From assembly GCA_963920575.1 (NCBI GenBank), contig OY986973.1, forward strand, positions 20,131,851-20,195,850: a DNA stretch of 64,000 bases, given 5' to 3'. The position numbers and the translations under genes are program-made. This document shows positions 22,076-33,858 of the stretch, piece after piece. Numbering within the stretch: the stretch's first letter is position 1; every line of letters begins with the position of its first letter. This stretch comes from Narthecium ossifragum. Its lineage: Eukaryota > Streptophyta > Magnoliopsida > Dioscoreales > Nartheciaceae. Under the pieces are notes generated by a model. The model did not search any database and was not told where the DNA came from. It saw only the letters and a program-made list of their open reading frames with translations.

Positions 22076-22077
22076 CG

Positions 22078-24106
22078 CACTACAAGAAAAGATGGATTTG
22101 ATAACACATATTTCATAGCATATATTTGTAATTGCTATTAAAGATTAACTATTGATAACATAAATATTCAATTAGCTATAAATTTGTAAAGAAGTCATGA
22201 CATTTAGAGATTACTAACATTTTATAGGATGTTTTATAGCATATTCTTTCTTGATGCTATCAATGCAAATATCATAGCACATGTTTTATAGCATTCTTTA
22301 CTAAATGTAATAAAAGAAATTGTGTATTTATAACATAAATTTAAAAATGCTATAAATTTGTAAATGTGTCGATAACATTTATTTGCCTGTGACATTTGTT
22401 CAGATTATTTATAACATTCTCTTTGACTATGCGATTAATGCTTAGTTTATAGCACATGTTCATAGCATTTCTAAGAATATGATATTAAATGCATGTTCAA
22501 AACTGAGTTACCATTTCTTTACAGGATGTCGAGCAATTAGGTTCAATCCAATTCTATCGCTACCCTTGACTGTTTCGATCAATGCAGCTTTGAGCTAATC
22601 AATTCAGTAAGTCAGTGCGAGGATACTTATTGGTGCCTGTCAAATGCTAAACAATTTGGAATTATAACCTGTATTTCTTCAATGCATGCAAGCCTGGATA
22701 CCTTCTCCATTTTTCCCAATCTATATCCACAACATTCATAGAGGCAAGCATAGCAACGACTCCGGTAAATATGACAATGAGGGCAAGTGATTCATTCTTG
22801 TTTAATCTTATTATCACATTCATAGAGGCAAGTACTCTCTCAACTTTCAAACTAATATTAGAGTTTTACTTGAACTCAGAGCCCATCCACTTCCAATCTT
22901 AGCCTATCTGAAACCCAAGTCTAAACTAAATTGGACTCTTGATTAAAATTGCATTCCTACTTTATCTCAAACCCAAGGCTAAACCCTCTCTGCGCGCTAA
23001 TAATCCCTAAAAAGACCCGATTCGCACGACCCTTGATTAAGTTATTGATTCCTTAATGGAGAAGAGTTTAACACAATCCTTGATGGTTATGTCACTACAA
23101 GAAAATGGTCTTTTTGTGACAAGCTTTCAATCACAATGGAAGAACTTCTCACTACAACTAGGTATTTAGTGGCAACTACATTATGTCGTCACATATATAT
23201 AATCATCATCTAATTACATGTGATAAGTAAACTAGTTGTCATAAATTACTTATGTTTAAGTGACGAGCTTTGATTGTTGTCACTAAAATGTGTCACTTTT
23301 GTGACAAGATATATTAGTTGTCACTAATATAGTTTAGTAACAATAAACAGTTGTTTCTAAAAGCATCATCATCTTAGATCTCATTTATCCATCATCAAAC
23401 CATTATAGTATGTGATCTTAACTCATCGCAACCTTTCGATATGGTCTGACCCCAGCCATCCATCTCCATCGACTCTAATCTCTGCCGTCGTTTTCATTAA
23501 TCACTCAAGAAACCCTATTAATCAAACCCACTTGTTCTCATTCCTCCAACCCCACCCCTCGCGATCATGTTCTGCACCTCATCTCCGTCGATCGCGACAT
23601 CACGCCGGCCGCCTCACTCCCGACGCCGCCGCTCTCTCCTCACCGGACCACGCTGGGAGTCTCGGCCTCCCCAAACTCTCTCTCCCCCTCGACCTTTCTC
23701 TCACGTTCACTCTCTTACTGCAATATTATAATAAGTTAAGCATAACCTTGTCCGCATGTTATAATAATTATAACATAGAGCTATTAGGATATTATAATAA
23801 AAAAGCATAACAGTATTTGAATATTATAGTTAAAGATCTCATGTCATTTGCGGAGCATCAATAGCATTTTTATATTGCTATGAAAAATAATTCATAGCTT
23901 AGATTAGTTGTCATATTATAATATTCACATGTCTTTTAAAGTGTTATATTTACTTTTAGCTGATATAAATTTATAACTTTGAAAAAGTGTTATGAAAATT
24001 CGATACTTTTCATAGCACCGCATGCTATAACAATCACTTTTATGCTATTGAATAGTTTTCATAGCTTTTTGTGTGTGCTATTGAATCCATCTTTTTTTTG
24101 CAGCGT
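22078..24106. mobile_element. CACTA-type element A, non-autonomous
   Basis: The left end is CACTACAAGAAAAGATGG; the right end, inverted, is CGCTGCAAAAAAAAGATGG. Subterminal repeats of ATAACA/TATAGCAT type fill 22090-22500 and 23740-24100, as expected for CACTA elements. Flanks are CCG and TCG, close to a 3-bp TSD. No transposase is present. A second CACTA-like end lies inside at 23092. A short open frame at 22662-22850 (-) encodes one hydrophobic helix and could be a captured piece, but I cannot name it. Confidence 0.7.
23092..23345 (+). mobile_element. CACTA-type end of family B inside element A
   Basis: CACTACAAGAAAATGGTC followed by 250 bp of GTGACAA/TTGTCAC subterminal repeats. The same repeat type fills 25420-25980, so two parts of family B lie on either side of element A's right end and the transporter pseudogene. 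Confidence 0.6.
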
Positions 24107-24305
24107 CGGCTCCCCAAGTTGGTGCTTTTCTATCGATCATGTGATTAGTTGTTCTCTCTCGTTCTCAACTTCCACCATCCTCACTATATAATCCAACCAC
24201 TATCTCATAAGTCATAACTCATTCACTTCACAGAACAACCTCAGCAGCTCTGCCGCCATTGCCAGACAGACTTGTGAGCTTGTTCTACTATAATTTGGAT
24301 ACAAT
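24107..24305 (+). promoter_or_regulatory. Remnant promoter of the transporter pseudogene
   Basis: Sequence between the right end of CACTA element A and the pseudogene ATG. A TATA box (CACTATATAATCC, about 24180-24192) lies about 115 bases before the ATG, suggesting a native host promoter cut at its 5' side by the transposon. Confidence 0.5.
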
Positions 24306-25347
24306 ATGTCGCCGGGCATCATCGGCTGCGGAATCAGTAGAGGCGATGCTCTCAACTTCGCCTACCATGTAGTCCGTGGCCGGTGGTTCATGGTGTCAGT
24401 GACCTTCTTGATCATGTCGACCGCCGGAGCCACCTACATGTTCGGCAGCTACTCCGGCGACATTCAGTCCTCTTTGGGCTACAACCAGCAGACCCTCAAC
24501 ACCATCAGCCTCTTCAAGGACCTCGGCGCCAACGTCGGGGTCATCTCCGGCCTTGTCGGCGAGGTGCATGGTTCCTCCGTGGGTGGTGCTCCTCATCGGC
24601 GCGGCTATGAACTTTGCTGGGTACTTCATGATCTACCTCACCATCAGCGGCCGCATCGCCCAACCAGCCGTGTGGCAGATGTGCCTCTACATCTGCATCG
24701 GTGCCAACTCCCAGACCTTCGCCAACACCGGCGCCCTCGTCAGTTGCATCAAGAGCTTCCCGGAGAACCACAGCGTCGTCCTCGGCCTCCTCAAGGGCTT
24801 CACCGGCCTCAGCGGCGCCATCATCACCCAGCTCTACTTCGCCCCCTACGACGGCCACGACTCCAAGGCCCTCGTCCTCCTCATCGGCTGGCTCCCTGCC
24901 GTCGTCTCTATCGTCTCCATCGGCACCATCCGCGTCCTGAAGGTGGTCCGGCAGGCCAATGAGCTCAAGAGCTTCTACTCCTTCCTCTACATCTCCCTCG
25001 CCCTCGCCGCCTATCTCATGGTCATCATCTTCCTCCAGATGAGGTTCACCTTCGCCCGCTCCGAGTACCATCTCAGGGCCGCGCGCCATCGTCTGCTTCC
25101 TGCTTTTCCTTCCCCTCATGGTTGTAGTAGGAAATCTCCCTCTGTAATATCAAAAGAATGAATCACTCAAAACCATTGCTATCGAGAAGCCATCGTCGCC
25201 GCCATTACCATTGCCATCACCAGTTCCGGAGGAAAAGACAGCCGCCACCACTGCCGTGCCGACACGAAGCTCTGTCCTCTCTCGTGTAGCTGGCAGGAGA
25301 GGATTACTCCATACACCAGGCGCTCTTCATCATCGACATGCTCTTGC
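24306..25347 (+). pseudogene. NFD4-like nodulin/MFS transporter paralogue, frameshifted and truncated
   Basis: Closely parallels the first half of the gene at 2318: [41 protein letters not shown], then [16 protein letters not shown]. The frame shifts near 24565 (after GLVGEV) and homology resumes in another frame ([20 protein letters not shown]) to about 25070, shifts again, and returns as [13 protein letters not shown] and EDYSIHQALFIIDML. Homology stops at about 25347, exactly where a CACTA-type end (CGCTGCAAGG) begins. The C-terminal six or so helices are absent. Codon use is still GC-rich, so decay is not ancient. Confidence 0.93.
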
Positions 25348-26520
25348 CGCTGCAAGGAAAAAAAAAGGATGTTATGTTACGATACTTCGGGTCACTTAAA
25401 ACATGGTTCTCGATAGCAGTGACAACAACAATTATAGTTTGTGTGATCGTTGTTAATATTTTAATGGCGACAAATGTGTCTTGTCACTCATAACTATTTA
25501 TTTAATGACAACTTTGGTTGTCACTATTGTATATACACTTGTCACTATATATCATTCAAAATCGTATGAGGTGTGGATTAGTGATAATATTAGTGACAAA
25601 ATTCTTGTCACTGACTAATTCTTTTTGTGACAATATTTTTCTCTTGTCATTGCTAAGGATTTAGTGACAAATTCATACTATATTTGTTGACACTAATTCG
25701 CGTCACTAATTTTAGTCTGTGAAAACAAGTGTTGTAGCTAATAATATTGTTGGTGACAATATTTATTGTGGTCACAAAAAATATTTGTTAGTAACAAGAA
25801 TTGTTGTTACAATCAAATGTGATGTTGGTTACGGAAAAAGTTAAAATGACCACTCTTATTGTCACAGAAACCATAAATAGTGACAAAACATTATTATTGT
25901 CACAATTACATTTGTTAGTGACAATAATTGTTATACTACTAAAGGTTATTAACAATCTTCATTGCCACAAATCGTAGACTAGTTACATGTTATATTGTAC
26001 ATGCAATTTTGATTTAATAAACTTATCGATTGACATACATTCAATATAAAATAAAAAGAGCATTATAAATAAAACTTTATTAATCAAATTTTTCATAACA
26101 AAAGTAGTTCAAGTGACATAAATAAGTTCACTACATAGTTCCTAATAAATGTCAAAGAGAGCTAAAAGGTCCGTCAAACTAGGCTCTAAGATCTCAATGC
26201 AAAAGAACAATCCCAATGCAGAAGAGCAACAATCGATGATCCTGTAAAAACATAGCACAAAACAGATTAGATTGGAAAAATAAATATCAATACTAGAATA
26301 AAAAATAACTTCAACTATTATCACAAGATACAATTGCAAATTTACCTATCACTGTGATGGTTGAGAGTTAGTGGTATTAAAAGGTAAACTCATGCGTGTT
26401 TGAAACATCTTATCAAATTGAGCTTGCATTCTCTTTTCAAGTTTCACTTGCATAGATTTTTCAAGCTCCGCTCGCACTTCATGATCTACTTCAACACGTT
26501 CTTCAGCATTTTTCAGGATA
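25348..26520 (-). mobile_element. CACTA element B, end and subterminal region
   Basis: Begins CGCTGCAAGGAAAAAAAAAG, similar to the variant TIR of element A. GTGACAA/TTGTCAC subterminal repeats run to about 25980 and a coding remnant follows on the minus strand (26349-26516). The orientation fits the 3' end of a CACTA element lying at the lower coordinate. I found no opposite TIR before about 28 kb, so the far boundary is open. Confidence 0.6.
26349..26516 (-). pseudogene. C-terminal exon of a CACTA-associated protein (coiled coil)
   Basis: Read on the minus strand, an open frame of about 55 codons is rich in Glu, Lys and Gln (EERVEVDHEVRAELEKS, then KLEKRMQAQFDKMFQT) and ends SQPSQ-stop at 26349-26351. 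The heptad-like pattern suggests a coiled coil. Similar tails end the second protein of many plant CACTA elements, from my general knowledge. Upstream exons are not clear; two related stretches near 26640-26700 and 26840-26890 may be repeated exon or intron pieces. Confidence 0.45.
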
Positions 26521-27774
26521 TACATACCAAATTTGAATTATAAACATGAAAAAACCTCCATTTAAGATATGGCTAACGATATGATTATAGCTCAAAGAGG
26601 TACTCACCAACTTCGATCTTTCAAATAAAGAGAAACAGATCTGCAATGAGCCCTTCATCTACAGATGACCAGAGAATCAACACCAAGTTTGGATATATTA
26701 AGTTCACAAAACACAAGAGTTTCTTACTTCCTGTAAGGATAAGAGGATAAGAAAGATGCACCAGTCAATTTACAGTGTGACTTCTAGAGAAATTATATTC
26801 GTGTGTATAGCTCAAAAAGATATTCACTAGCAAGGTTGTAATGAGCCCTCCGTCCGTCAATCCCTGGAGAATCAACACCGAGTTCAGCTCCTGTGAAGTC
26901 ATGTAAATTGTTACCATGAAAAAGATAAAAGATGCAAAAGAATAGGTCTAATTATCGAACAAATCCTAAGCAAGAGACATATCCTAAGCTAAAAACATCA
27001 GAATATGCTCGCATTGAAAATAAGCACATTGTTGCACTCTAGTTGCAAATTCAAGCATTCCATTCTAGTTATTATACATATATAGGACACCATCTAACAC
27101 CAACAAGAAACGTCTCAATTAACCCATGAAACCAGTAGCATGCCAAGTTATACGAAGAACATGAACCAGAGTAACTAAATGGCATGCAAAAGAGCGTAAC
27201 TTATAGCAGTACATCGAAAACTACCAACCCCTCAACAAAAGAAGAAAAACACAAACCGCAACTAGAAAACTAGCTATAGAACCCAAGGAGAGAAATCTAC
27301 AAACATGAAGCATGCAAACTGTTAATTATCAAATTATCACATGAGATCCAACCCTCTCATGGACCCATGTCCTACCAAAACACCCCTTCGATTCGGTCAT
27401 CTTCTCATAGGCTATTTAGATTTAGAGTAGTGATGGAGAATTTGAATCCAATTTCTAAGGTTTTTTAATTCTATTAACTAGATTTTACGCATGCTTCTCT
27501 ACATTAGTACGTTTTTTTCAAAATAAATTTTATATCATCCACCCTTCAAATTGGCCTCATATATACATCAAAGAAGTCGGTGTCCCTTTAGAACGAAACT
27601 CCGGCCGGCCCGACAATATCCCTATCTACATCCACAAATTTCAATGATCAAAACAACTGTATAACTAGCAAGAGTTTTAGCGTACACCAATAGCCAATGA
27701 TCAATATGGTGATGTTGAACTGCACGTGAGAAAGATAGTTACCACTGGGATTTTGATCGGGTACATGCCACACC
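26521..27774. other. AT-rich spacer, probably CACTA interior then unique DNA
   Basis: Two partly similar stretches (inverse of CAATGAGCCCT...GAGAATCAACACC, near 26645 and 26850) suggest duplicated sequence inside the CACTA element. After about 27300 I see nothing I can assign. Confidence 0.4.
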
Positions 27775-28136
27775 AAGGGGTGAGCAAAACCGAACAGAAT
27801 CACAATTCAATTCGGGTTTTTTTATATCAAAAAATCGGTACTCGGTTCGGTTTCGGTTTTTAATTTTAAAATTCGGTAAATACCGAAATACCGAAATTTT
27901 TAATGTTATATATCTTATTTTTGTTCGGTTTTATATTGTAAAATAAAAAACTACGAATTATTTCGGTTTTTTCGATTCGGTTCTGTTTTTGCATAAATTC
28001 AGTTCGGTTTGGTTTTTAAACTAGTGTCCCGAATTAATTCGGTTCGGTTTTATGCACTAATTCGGTTCAGTTCGGTTTTTGAATTAGTGTACCGAAAAAA
28101 TTTCTGTATTCGGTATTTACCGAATACTCACCCCTA
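27775..28136. mobile_element. hAT-type MITE rich in CGGTTCGGTTTT
   Basis: Ends AAGGGGTGAGCAAAACCG and, inverted, TAGGGGTGAGTATTCGG. Flanks GCCACACC (27767-27774) and GCCACACA (28137-28144) form an 8-bp TSD with one mismatch, the hAT size. The 362-bp interior is built of TTCGGTTCGGTTTTT-like repeats and ATACCGAA inverted repeats. No coding sequence. Confidence 0.8.
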
Positions 28137-28302
28137 GCCACACATGCCTACGGGGCCACCCATTTTCATAGTAAAATAATAGTATATAATATTATGGGTA
28201 TTGGGTTAATGGGTGGAAATAATGGGATCCGATTACTCTTTCCCCTATCTAAACCTAGCCATCGATCGTGTTGCTCGTCAGCTCCCTCCCCCGGCAATCG
28301 CA

Positions 28303-28585
28303 AACCTCACCATCGCTCTCTCCTCACCTCCCGCCTCCGGCTGTCGGGAACCTCGCCGTCGCCCTCTCCTCACCTCCCTCCTCCGGCCATCGTCAACCTC
28401 GTCATCGACGTCGCCCTCTCCTCATCTCCCGCCTCCGGCCATCGCGAACCTCACCATCGCTCTCTCCTCACCTCCCGCCTCCGGCCATCGCGAACCTTGC
28501 CATCGCTCTCCTCACCTCCCTCCTTTGCCTGTCGTGAAGCTCGCCATCGCCCTTTGCTCACCTCCCCACCTCCGGCCATCGTCAA
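28303..28585. repeat. Six-copy 46-bp GC-rich tandem repeat
   Basis: Units of about 44-52 bp run from CCTC(A/G)CCATCGC through CTCCTCACCTCCC(G/T)CC to GGCCATCG(C/T)(G/C)AA. Open frames across it are Pro/Ser/Arg-rich in all frames and are by-products of the repeat. It sits about 300 bp upstream of a FAR1-related fragment and may be its leader region. Confidence 0.85.
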
Positions 28586-28903
28586 CCTCGTCGGCTGTAG
28601 CCTCGCCCTCCACCGACGACGAGTCCGAGCAAGCCAAGCTCGCGCAGGTGAGGCGTTTCTTGATGCGTTTTTTTGTGTTTTTTTTTCCTGTTTTCCTTAC
28701 TTTTTCTTGATGGGTTTTTGAGGAACAACTTTCTAATTAGGATTGATATGTGTGTATGGTTTGGCTTTTCTTTTTTTTCCTTGATGCTGCACCTAGGATT
28801 TCTTCCCGTGGGTTTTTGAAATAGTAGAGATTATCGTTTAAATTGATGAACCTTTAATCATTGTCCAATGACTTATACATTGTGGGTAGAACAATTGTTC
28901 ACA

Positions 28904-29587
28904 ATGGCCGCACCTCGTGACAAGGCAACAATTGATCCGGTAGAGGTGCTAGCACCGGCTACTGGAATGATTTTTGACTCTCCGAAGGGTGTCTATTCTT
29001 TCTATAAGGATTACGATAAGACCGTAGGTTTTTCTGTTACTAAGAGGAGCTCAACTTCCGATGACGGAAGCAATTTGCTGAGTATGTTGCTTACTTGCTC
29101 GTGCGAGGGCAAGCCTAGGACGAGCAAAGCACATGTTGGACCAAAGTCAAGCTCGAAAATGGGTTGTATGGCTAGGGCCCACGCATCAAAATGCTCAAGT
29201 GGTAAATGGGAGATGAAATCAGTGGTTCTCGAGCACAACCATCCACTTAGCCCGCGTAAGTCTCGATTTTTCCCATGCAACAGACCACTCACAAATAACG
29301 TCAAAAGACGTTTGGAGCTTAATGACCGAGCCGGTGTTCGGATGAACCAAAACTTCAACTCCTTTGTTATTGAGGCCAGTTGTCATGATAGTCTGGAGTT
29401 TGTCGAAAGCGACTGTCGCAATCACATTGCGAAAGCTAGGCGGTTGCGCCTTGGAGAGGGCGATGTCAAAGCGGTTAATAGTTATCTTCAGCGAATGTAA
29501 TTGAAGAATTCTGATTTCTTCTATGCTTTCGATCTGGATGACAAATCAAGACTGAAGAGTATATTCTGGACAGATCCTCGTAATAGA
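28904..29587 (+). pseudogene. FAR1-related sequence, 5' fragment
   Basis: Starts MAAPRDKATIDP, then the FAR1 DNA-binding region: GMIFDSPKGVYSFYKDYDK, GFSVTKRSS, GCMARAHASK, LEHNHPLSPRKSRFF. It continues to SYLQRM, where an in-frame TAA follows. The same frame then reads LKNSDFFYAFDLDDKSRLK and SIFWTDPRNR, the region that leads into the MULE core in intact family members, and homology stops near 29587. The catalytic-like core, SWIM finger and C-terminus are missing. FAR1/FRS proteins are transposase-derived transcription factors. This copy is a truncated relic. Confidence 0.85.
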
Positions 29588-29589
29588 TC

Positions 29590-30683
29590 CAATCCCCACC
29601 CCCGCTATATTTTTATTTTTGTGCAGAAAAGTTCTTACTTGCCTTCTTAAACAGCGTCTGCTATCTTTGGAATGAATTGTCTATGATAGAGGACGTGCAA
29701 AGACTGGTAGAGAGGAAGCGCAAAAATTAGTAAACTCACCGGCCGCCCTCCACCTTCCCTCTTTCCTCCTCTTCTCTTCGCTGGCCGGACTCCAACTTAG
29801 TTTGAACCGCTCATGAGAAAAACGCTCGTAGCAATCTGGTAGGCAATGCTTATCTCATGAGGCACTTTCACTGCAATAAATTGCATTTCTAATCAGCATT
29901 CTAATTCATGCTTGCAGACATTGTTAATCGTCACTGGCTACATCGTGATGTGGACCTCATTGCGCATTTGTGATTTGAAACCTCTGTTTATAACTATAAT
30001 AAACACAGAGTGTGTCATCACAGGCATAATTGATCGATTGGACTCCTCAAATTCGGGAGGAATTTGAAAAGGACTCGATCTTCCCCCTCACATATAAAAT
30101 AATAAAGCCGGTTTCATTAGACCAGCCATTGTTGCTAAAACGTGGCAGGAGAGAGAGACAGAGAGAGTTAGTGAGTGAGCACAAAATAGGTTTTTGAGGA
30201 GTGGAACAAGAAACAAGAATAACATTGTAATGATCGCGTTTTTATCCGCTACTCCTTATTCATGGCAAGGGTTAGTATCATATTTCACTCACAAAATATG
30301 CTAAGTATCACATTTCACCCGATAAGCTTAGAAATATCATATATCCTCTTTACAAAATAATCATTTCAAAAACGCCATTTGTCTAATTGACAATCTTAAT
30401 TATGATTAAAAATACTATAAATATTTCAGAAAAATATGTTACTATCAAGATTTTAGGGTGGAATGTGATTTTTAACATTAATTTTGAGAAAGAAATGTCA
30501 TGTTAACGCTAAATATCTCCAACAAAACATTATATATAACTTTAAAGTAACACCTTTCAACTTATTGTGGTATTATAATTCTACATTTCTCCTACTCTAT
30601 TAGTTATTGCTTATGAGTATCATAAAAGTAGTTCAACCGTTCAAACCAAAAGCTTAACTTAAGGTAAGAAGAAGTTTATATTA
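29590..30683. other. Spacer, nothing identified
   Basis: AT-rich sequence with no supported gene. It includes a short GA repeat (about 30150-30170) and ends at the 10-bp duplication that precedes the Pack-MULE-like element. Confidence 0.5.
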
Positions 30684-32065
30684 GGGGTTTTTACAGTTTG
30701 ATACCCTCTAATTTGCCTTATTATAACTATAGTACCCTCTAATTTGAATAATATCAATCTAATACCCTCTAATTTGCCTTATTATAACTCAAGTACCCTC
30801 CAGTCAGATGACGTTAGTCTCCTTCACCCAAAACCGCTCACGTGCCCAAAACCGCCCACGTGCGTGGCACGTGAGCGGTTTTCATACTCAGAAAGTGGCA
30901 TTCTGTTGATAGAGAGAGAGAGAGAGATGAGAGGAGAGAGAAGAGACAGAAGATCACCGTCTCGACGCGTGATCTCTACATCGCCACCCGTCAGACCTCG
31001 ACATCGCGGGCAAGCCTACTGGATGCCACCATCCTCGGCATCTCCGACCAGCCCCACAACCACCTCCACCTCCAATCACCATCTCGACGCCAAGCCTGGC
31101 CTTTCATCACCAGGTAGCCTCGTCGCCAGGCCCCGCTCGGATCCTGCCGTCTTGATCCTTTAAAGCACGCCTGGAGTTGTCGTTCCGTGGGCTTCCATTG
31201 CCTAAGCGGGAGGAGTCGGTCTGCAAGCTCTCTAAATCCATGGACTTGGCCATGGAAAGAGCTCTGTCAACCAAGCTCCCTATCTTCACTGCCAATGGCA
31301 GACATGATTCATTTGCAGAAGGCCGGTTGAGGCTCACTTGCAGATGCTTCGTTAGCTCATTGGCCTCTGTTAGATCATTGGTAAGAGAGGTGTGGTCATA
31401 GCTCATCTTGGTTTCCATCCACTAAGCTTAAAACATATCTGAAAATAGAGTGCTTTGTTTGAGTGTTAATGGTTGCTCTGTTTCCAGTAATGGTGAAAAC
31501 AGAGTGCTTTTTCCTCTGTTTTTAGACCTCATGCGCCGGCTTGCCCATCAACCACCCAGTCCGGTCCAGTTTCGTCGTGTCCATCAACCACCCAGCAACA
31601 TGATGGCCTGTGGCGGCAGGGCCTGTGGTGCTCATGGCGGCCTCCTTCGCAAACGCCGTCTACGAGAGACTGCTGCTCGAAGGCGACGAGGAGGCCGCCA
31701 ATCCACCACAGCAGCAGCCAGCAGCTCTAGCACCGCAGCATCCAGCGGTCTCCCAGTCGTCTGGTGTCACAGGCATGGATGCCGGTGTCATGAGTGGCCT
31801 CCCCGACGAGAAGGCATCGCTGCCTTCGCACTCCCTCTGGCAGCACCACCCCTCTCTCTCTAGTTCTCTCTTTCTCTCTCTCTCCTCACCATGTGCAGCC
31901 ACGTGTACATACCATGCATGTGAGTGGTTTTCTGTAAGGGGGGCTAACGCCGTTTGGGCATCTGTCTAGGTTTTGAAAGGTGGGGGTACTAAAGTAGATT
32001 ATTGAAACTAAAGGGTACTATAGTTATAATAAGGCAAATTAGAGGGTATCAAACTATAAAAACCC
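30684..32065. mobile_element. Pack-MULE-like element with about 70-bp TIRs
   Basis: The left end GGGGTTTTTACAGTTTGATA and inverted right end GGGTTTTTATAGTTTGATAC share about 70 bp, including CCCTCTAATTTGCCTTATTA. Flanks are both GTTTATATTA (30674-30683 and 32066-32075), a perfect 10-bp TSD. The 1.2-kb interior is GC-rich with coding-like character (for example an Ala/Gln-rich frame at 31610-31969) but no transposase, as in MULEs that carry captured host sequence. I cannot name the source genes. Confidence 0.85.
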
Positions 32066-32640
32066 GTTTATATTAATATAGTCTAACACCTCCATATAAC
32101 TTGCTTAACTGATGATTCATTGATCCGCTGGAGCATCCAAGAGGACGGATGAGCTATGGAAGTCGATCCTGCAAGAAAAACAAACATCAGAGGAAATCGA
32201 GGTAGGATCAACTCTAGAGGTCCCTTCGATGCCTAAGCGAGGAACGGATCTGTGACTATTAATCAAAATTGAGTCTTGTGGTCAAGATACGAGCATATCC
32301 TTGAATGAACTGTGTCCTTTTTTTATAGGTGAAGAAATGATATTGTTGGCAAAGAATTTGTGTAAGTTATAGATTGCAATTTCCTTTCCTAATCAATAAA
32401 GATTTGAATATATCATTTATCTCGCTTGAGAGGATCGTCCCGGATAGTGGTGTGATTATCTCATATCAATTTGCATCTCGGAGAAAACAACGTGATCTTA
32501 ACAATATTGATCTTAACAGTCGATCTTCTGAGCTAATCAAATGCTCCATTTCTTTTGGGCTAATATCCTCCGCGTGGACCGGCGTGATTGTGGTCATGGC
32601 TTTGGTGGTGAAATATTTCGTTACCATTGACTAATCCTAG

Positions 32641-32990
32641 TAGTCACTTAGACTAAGATTTCTTGCTAGGTTCCTCCTATCTTTTTGTTTGGGTTTATAA
32701 TGGAAATATCTAGGCGTCCAAATTCCCAAGTGATCCAATTTGTGAAGAATAGTATAAACTATGAGTGCTTAATTAATGTCCATGGGAATGGTGACCTGCA
32801 CTGATTAAAGAAGAGAGGTAACTTAAGCTAAGGTTTCTTATTAGGTTTCTCGTATCTTGTTTGGGTTTATAAAGAAAATATCTAGGTGTCCAAATTTCCA
32901 AGTGAACCGATTTTCAAAAAATAATATAAACTACGAGTGCTTAATTAATGTCCGTTGCAACGGTGACCTACACTGATTAAAGAAGAGAGG
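32641..32990. repeat. 172-bp tandem duplication
   Basis: Two adjacent copies; for example GATTAAAGAAGAGAGG at 32803 and again at 32975, and TGAGTGCTTAATTAATGTCC-like sequence in each. Identity is roughly 85 percent by eye. No gene is involved. Confidence 0.85.
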
Positions 32991-33069
32991 CAACTAGCCG
33001 GGCATGATTTATCCTTTCTAAGGTGGTTTATCTTGACCGGCATTCATATGCGGCAATAGTGATCATTTA

Positions 33070-33649
33070 GGGTCTGTTTGGTTGCTCGAATCGCTAGTGC
33101 AAAAAGATCGTGGAATCCATGCATCATGCAGTGCATGCATCAGCCATCCATATCACTTGTTTGGTTGCATATGCTAGCGGACGATTCATGCATCGACCAT
33201 TACTTTAGTCGTCTAGCTCAAGATGTAGCCTTCAAACTTCACGGTCGATCCACACATCGACCGCCAGCCTCTGTGAGAAAATGATGCATTCAATGTCGAT
33301 CCATGCATCGACCGTCCCTTCAGACGTCTAGCTCAAAATACAGCTTTTAAAATTTACGGTCAATTCCATGCATCCACCGTTGCATCGACTGTCAACCTCT
33401 GTGAGAAAATGATGCATCTAGGGTCGATCCATTCATGAACCGTCGCTTCAGCCGTCTATCCCAAAATGCAGCTTTCAAATTTCACAAGCGATCTATGCAT
33501 CGACTGTCGCATCGACCACAGAGGGTGCATTGGCCTCAAAAATATATCACACGGTACATGTATTAGTTGATGTATGGTGAACAAACACATGATCGACCGT
33601 GGAGGATGGGCGGCGCGATGCAGCTGACTCATTGCAACCAAACAACACC
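33070..33649. mobile_element. Harbinger-type MITE, inverted relative of 17752-18241
   Basis: The left end GGGTCTGTTTGGTTGC and inverted right end GGTGTTGTTTGGTTGC are flanked by TTA on both sides (33067-33069 and 33650-33652), the target duplication typical of PIF/Harbinger elements. The 580-bp interior has several units containing GATCCATGCATCGACCGTC. No coding sequence. Confidence 0.85.
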
Positions 33650-33858
33650 TTAATTGGGCCACTAATCTACGTACGTGCACGGCATCAGTTGGTTTCCATC
33701 ACCATTTCTCTATTCAAGATTCGACGCTACTGCCACGTTAAAATATTCAAAGAACATTGAATATATTATATGTGTGAGACTGAGAAGAACCTGGAATTAG
33801 TGTCTAGTCAATCTAATCCAGACTTCTAAACGACGAATGGGTACTAGTTGGACCTAAT

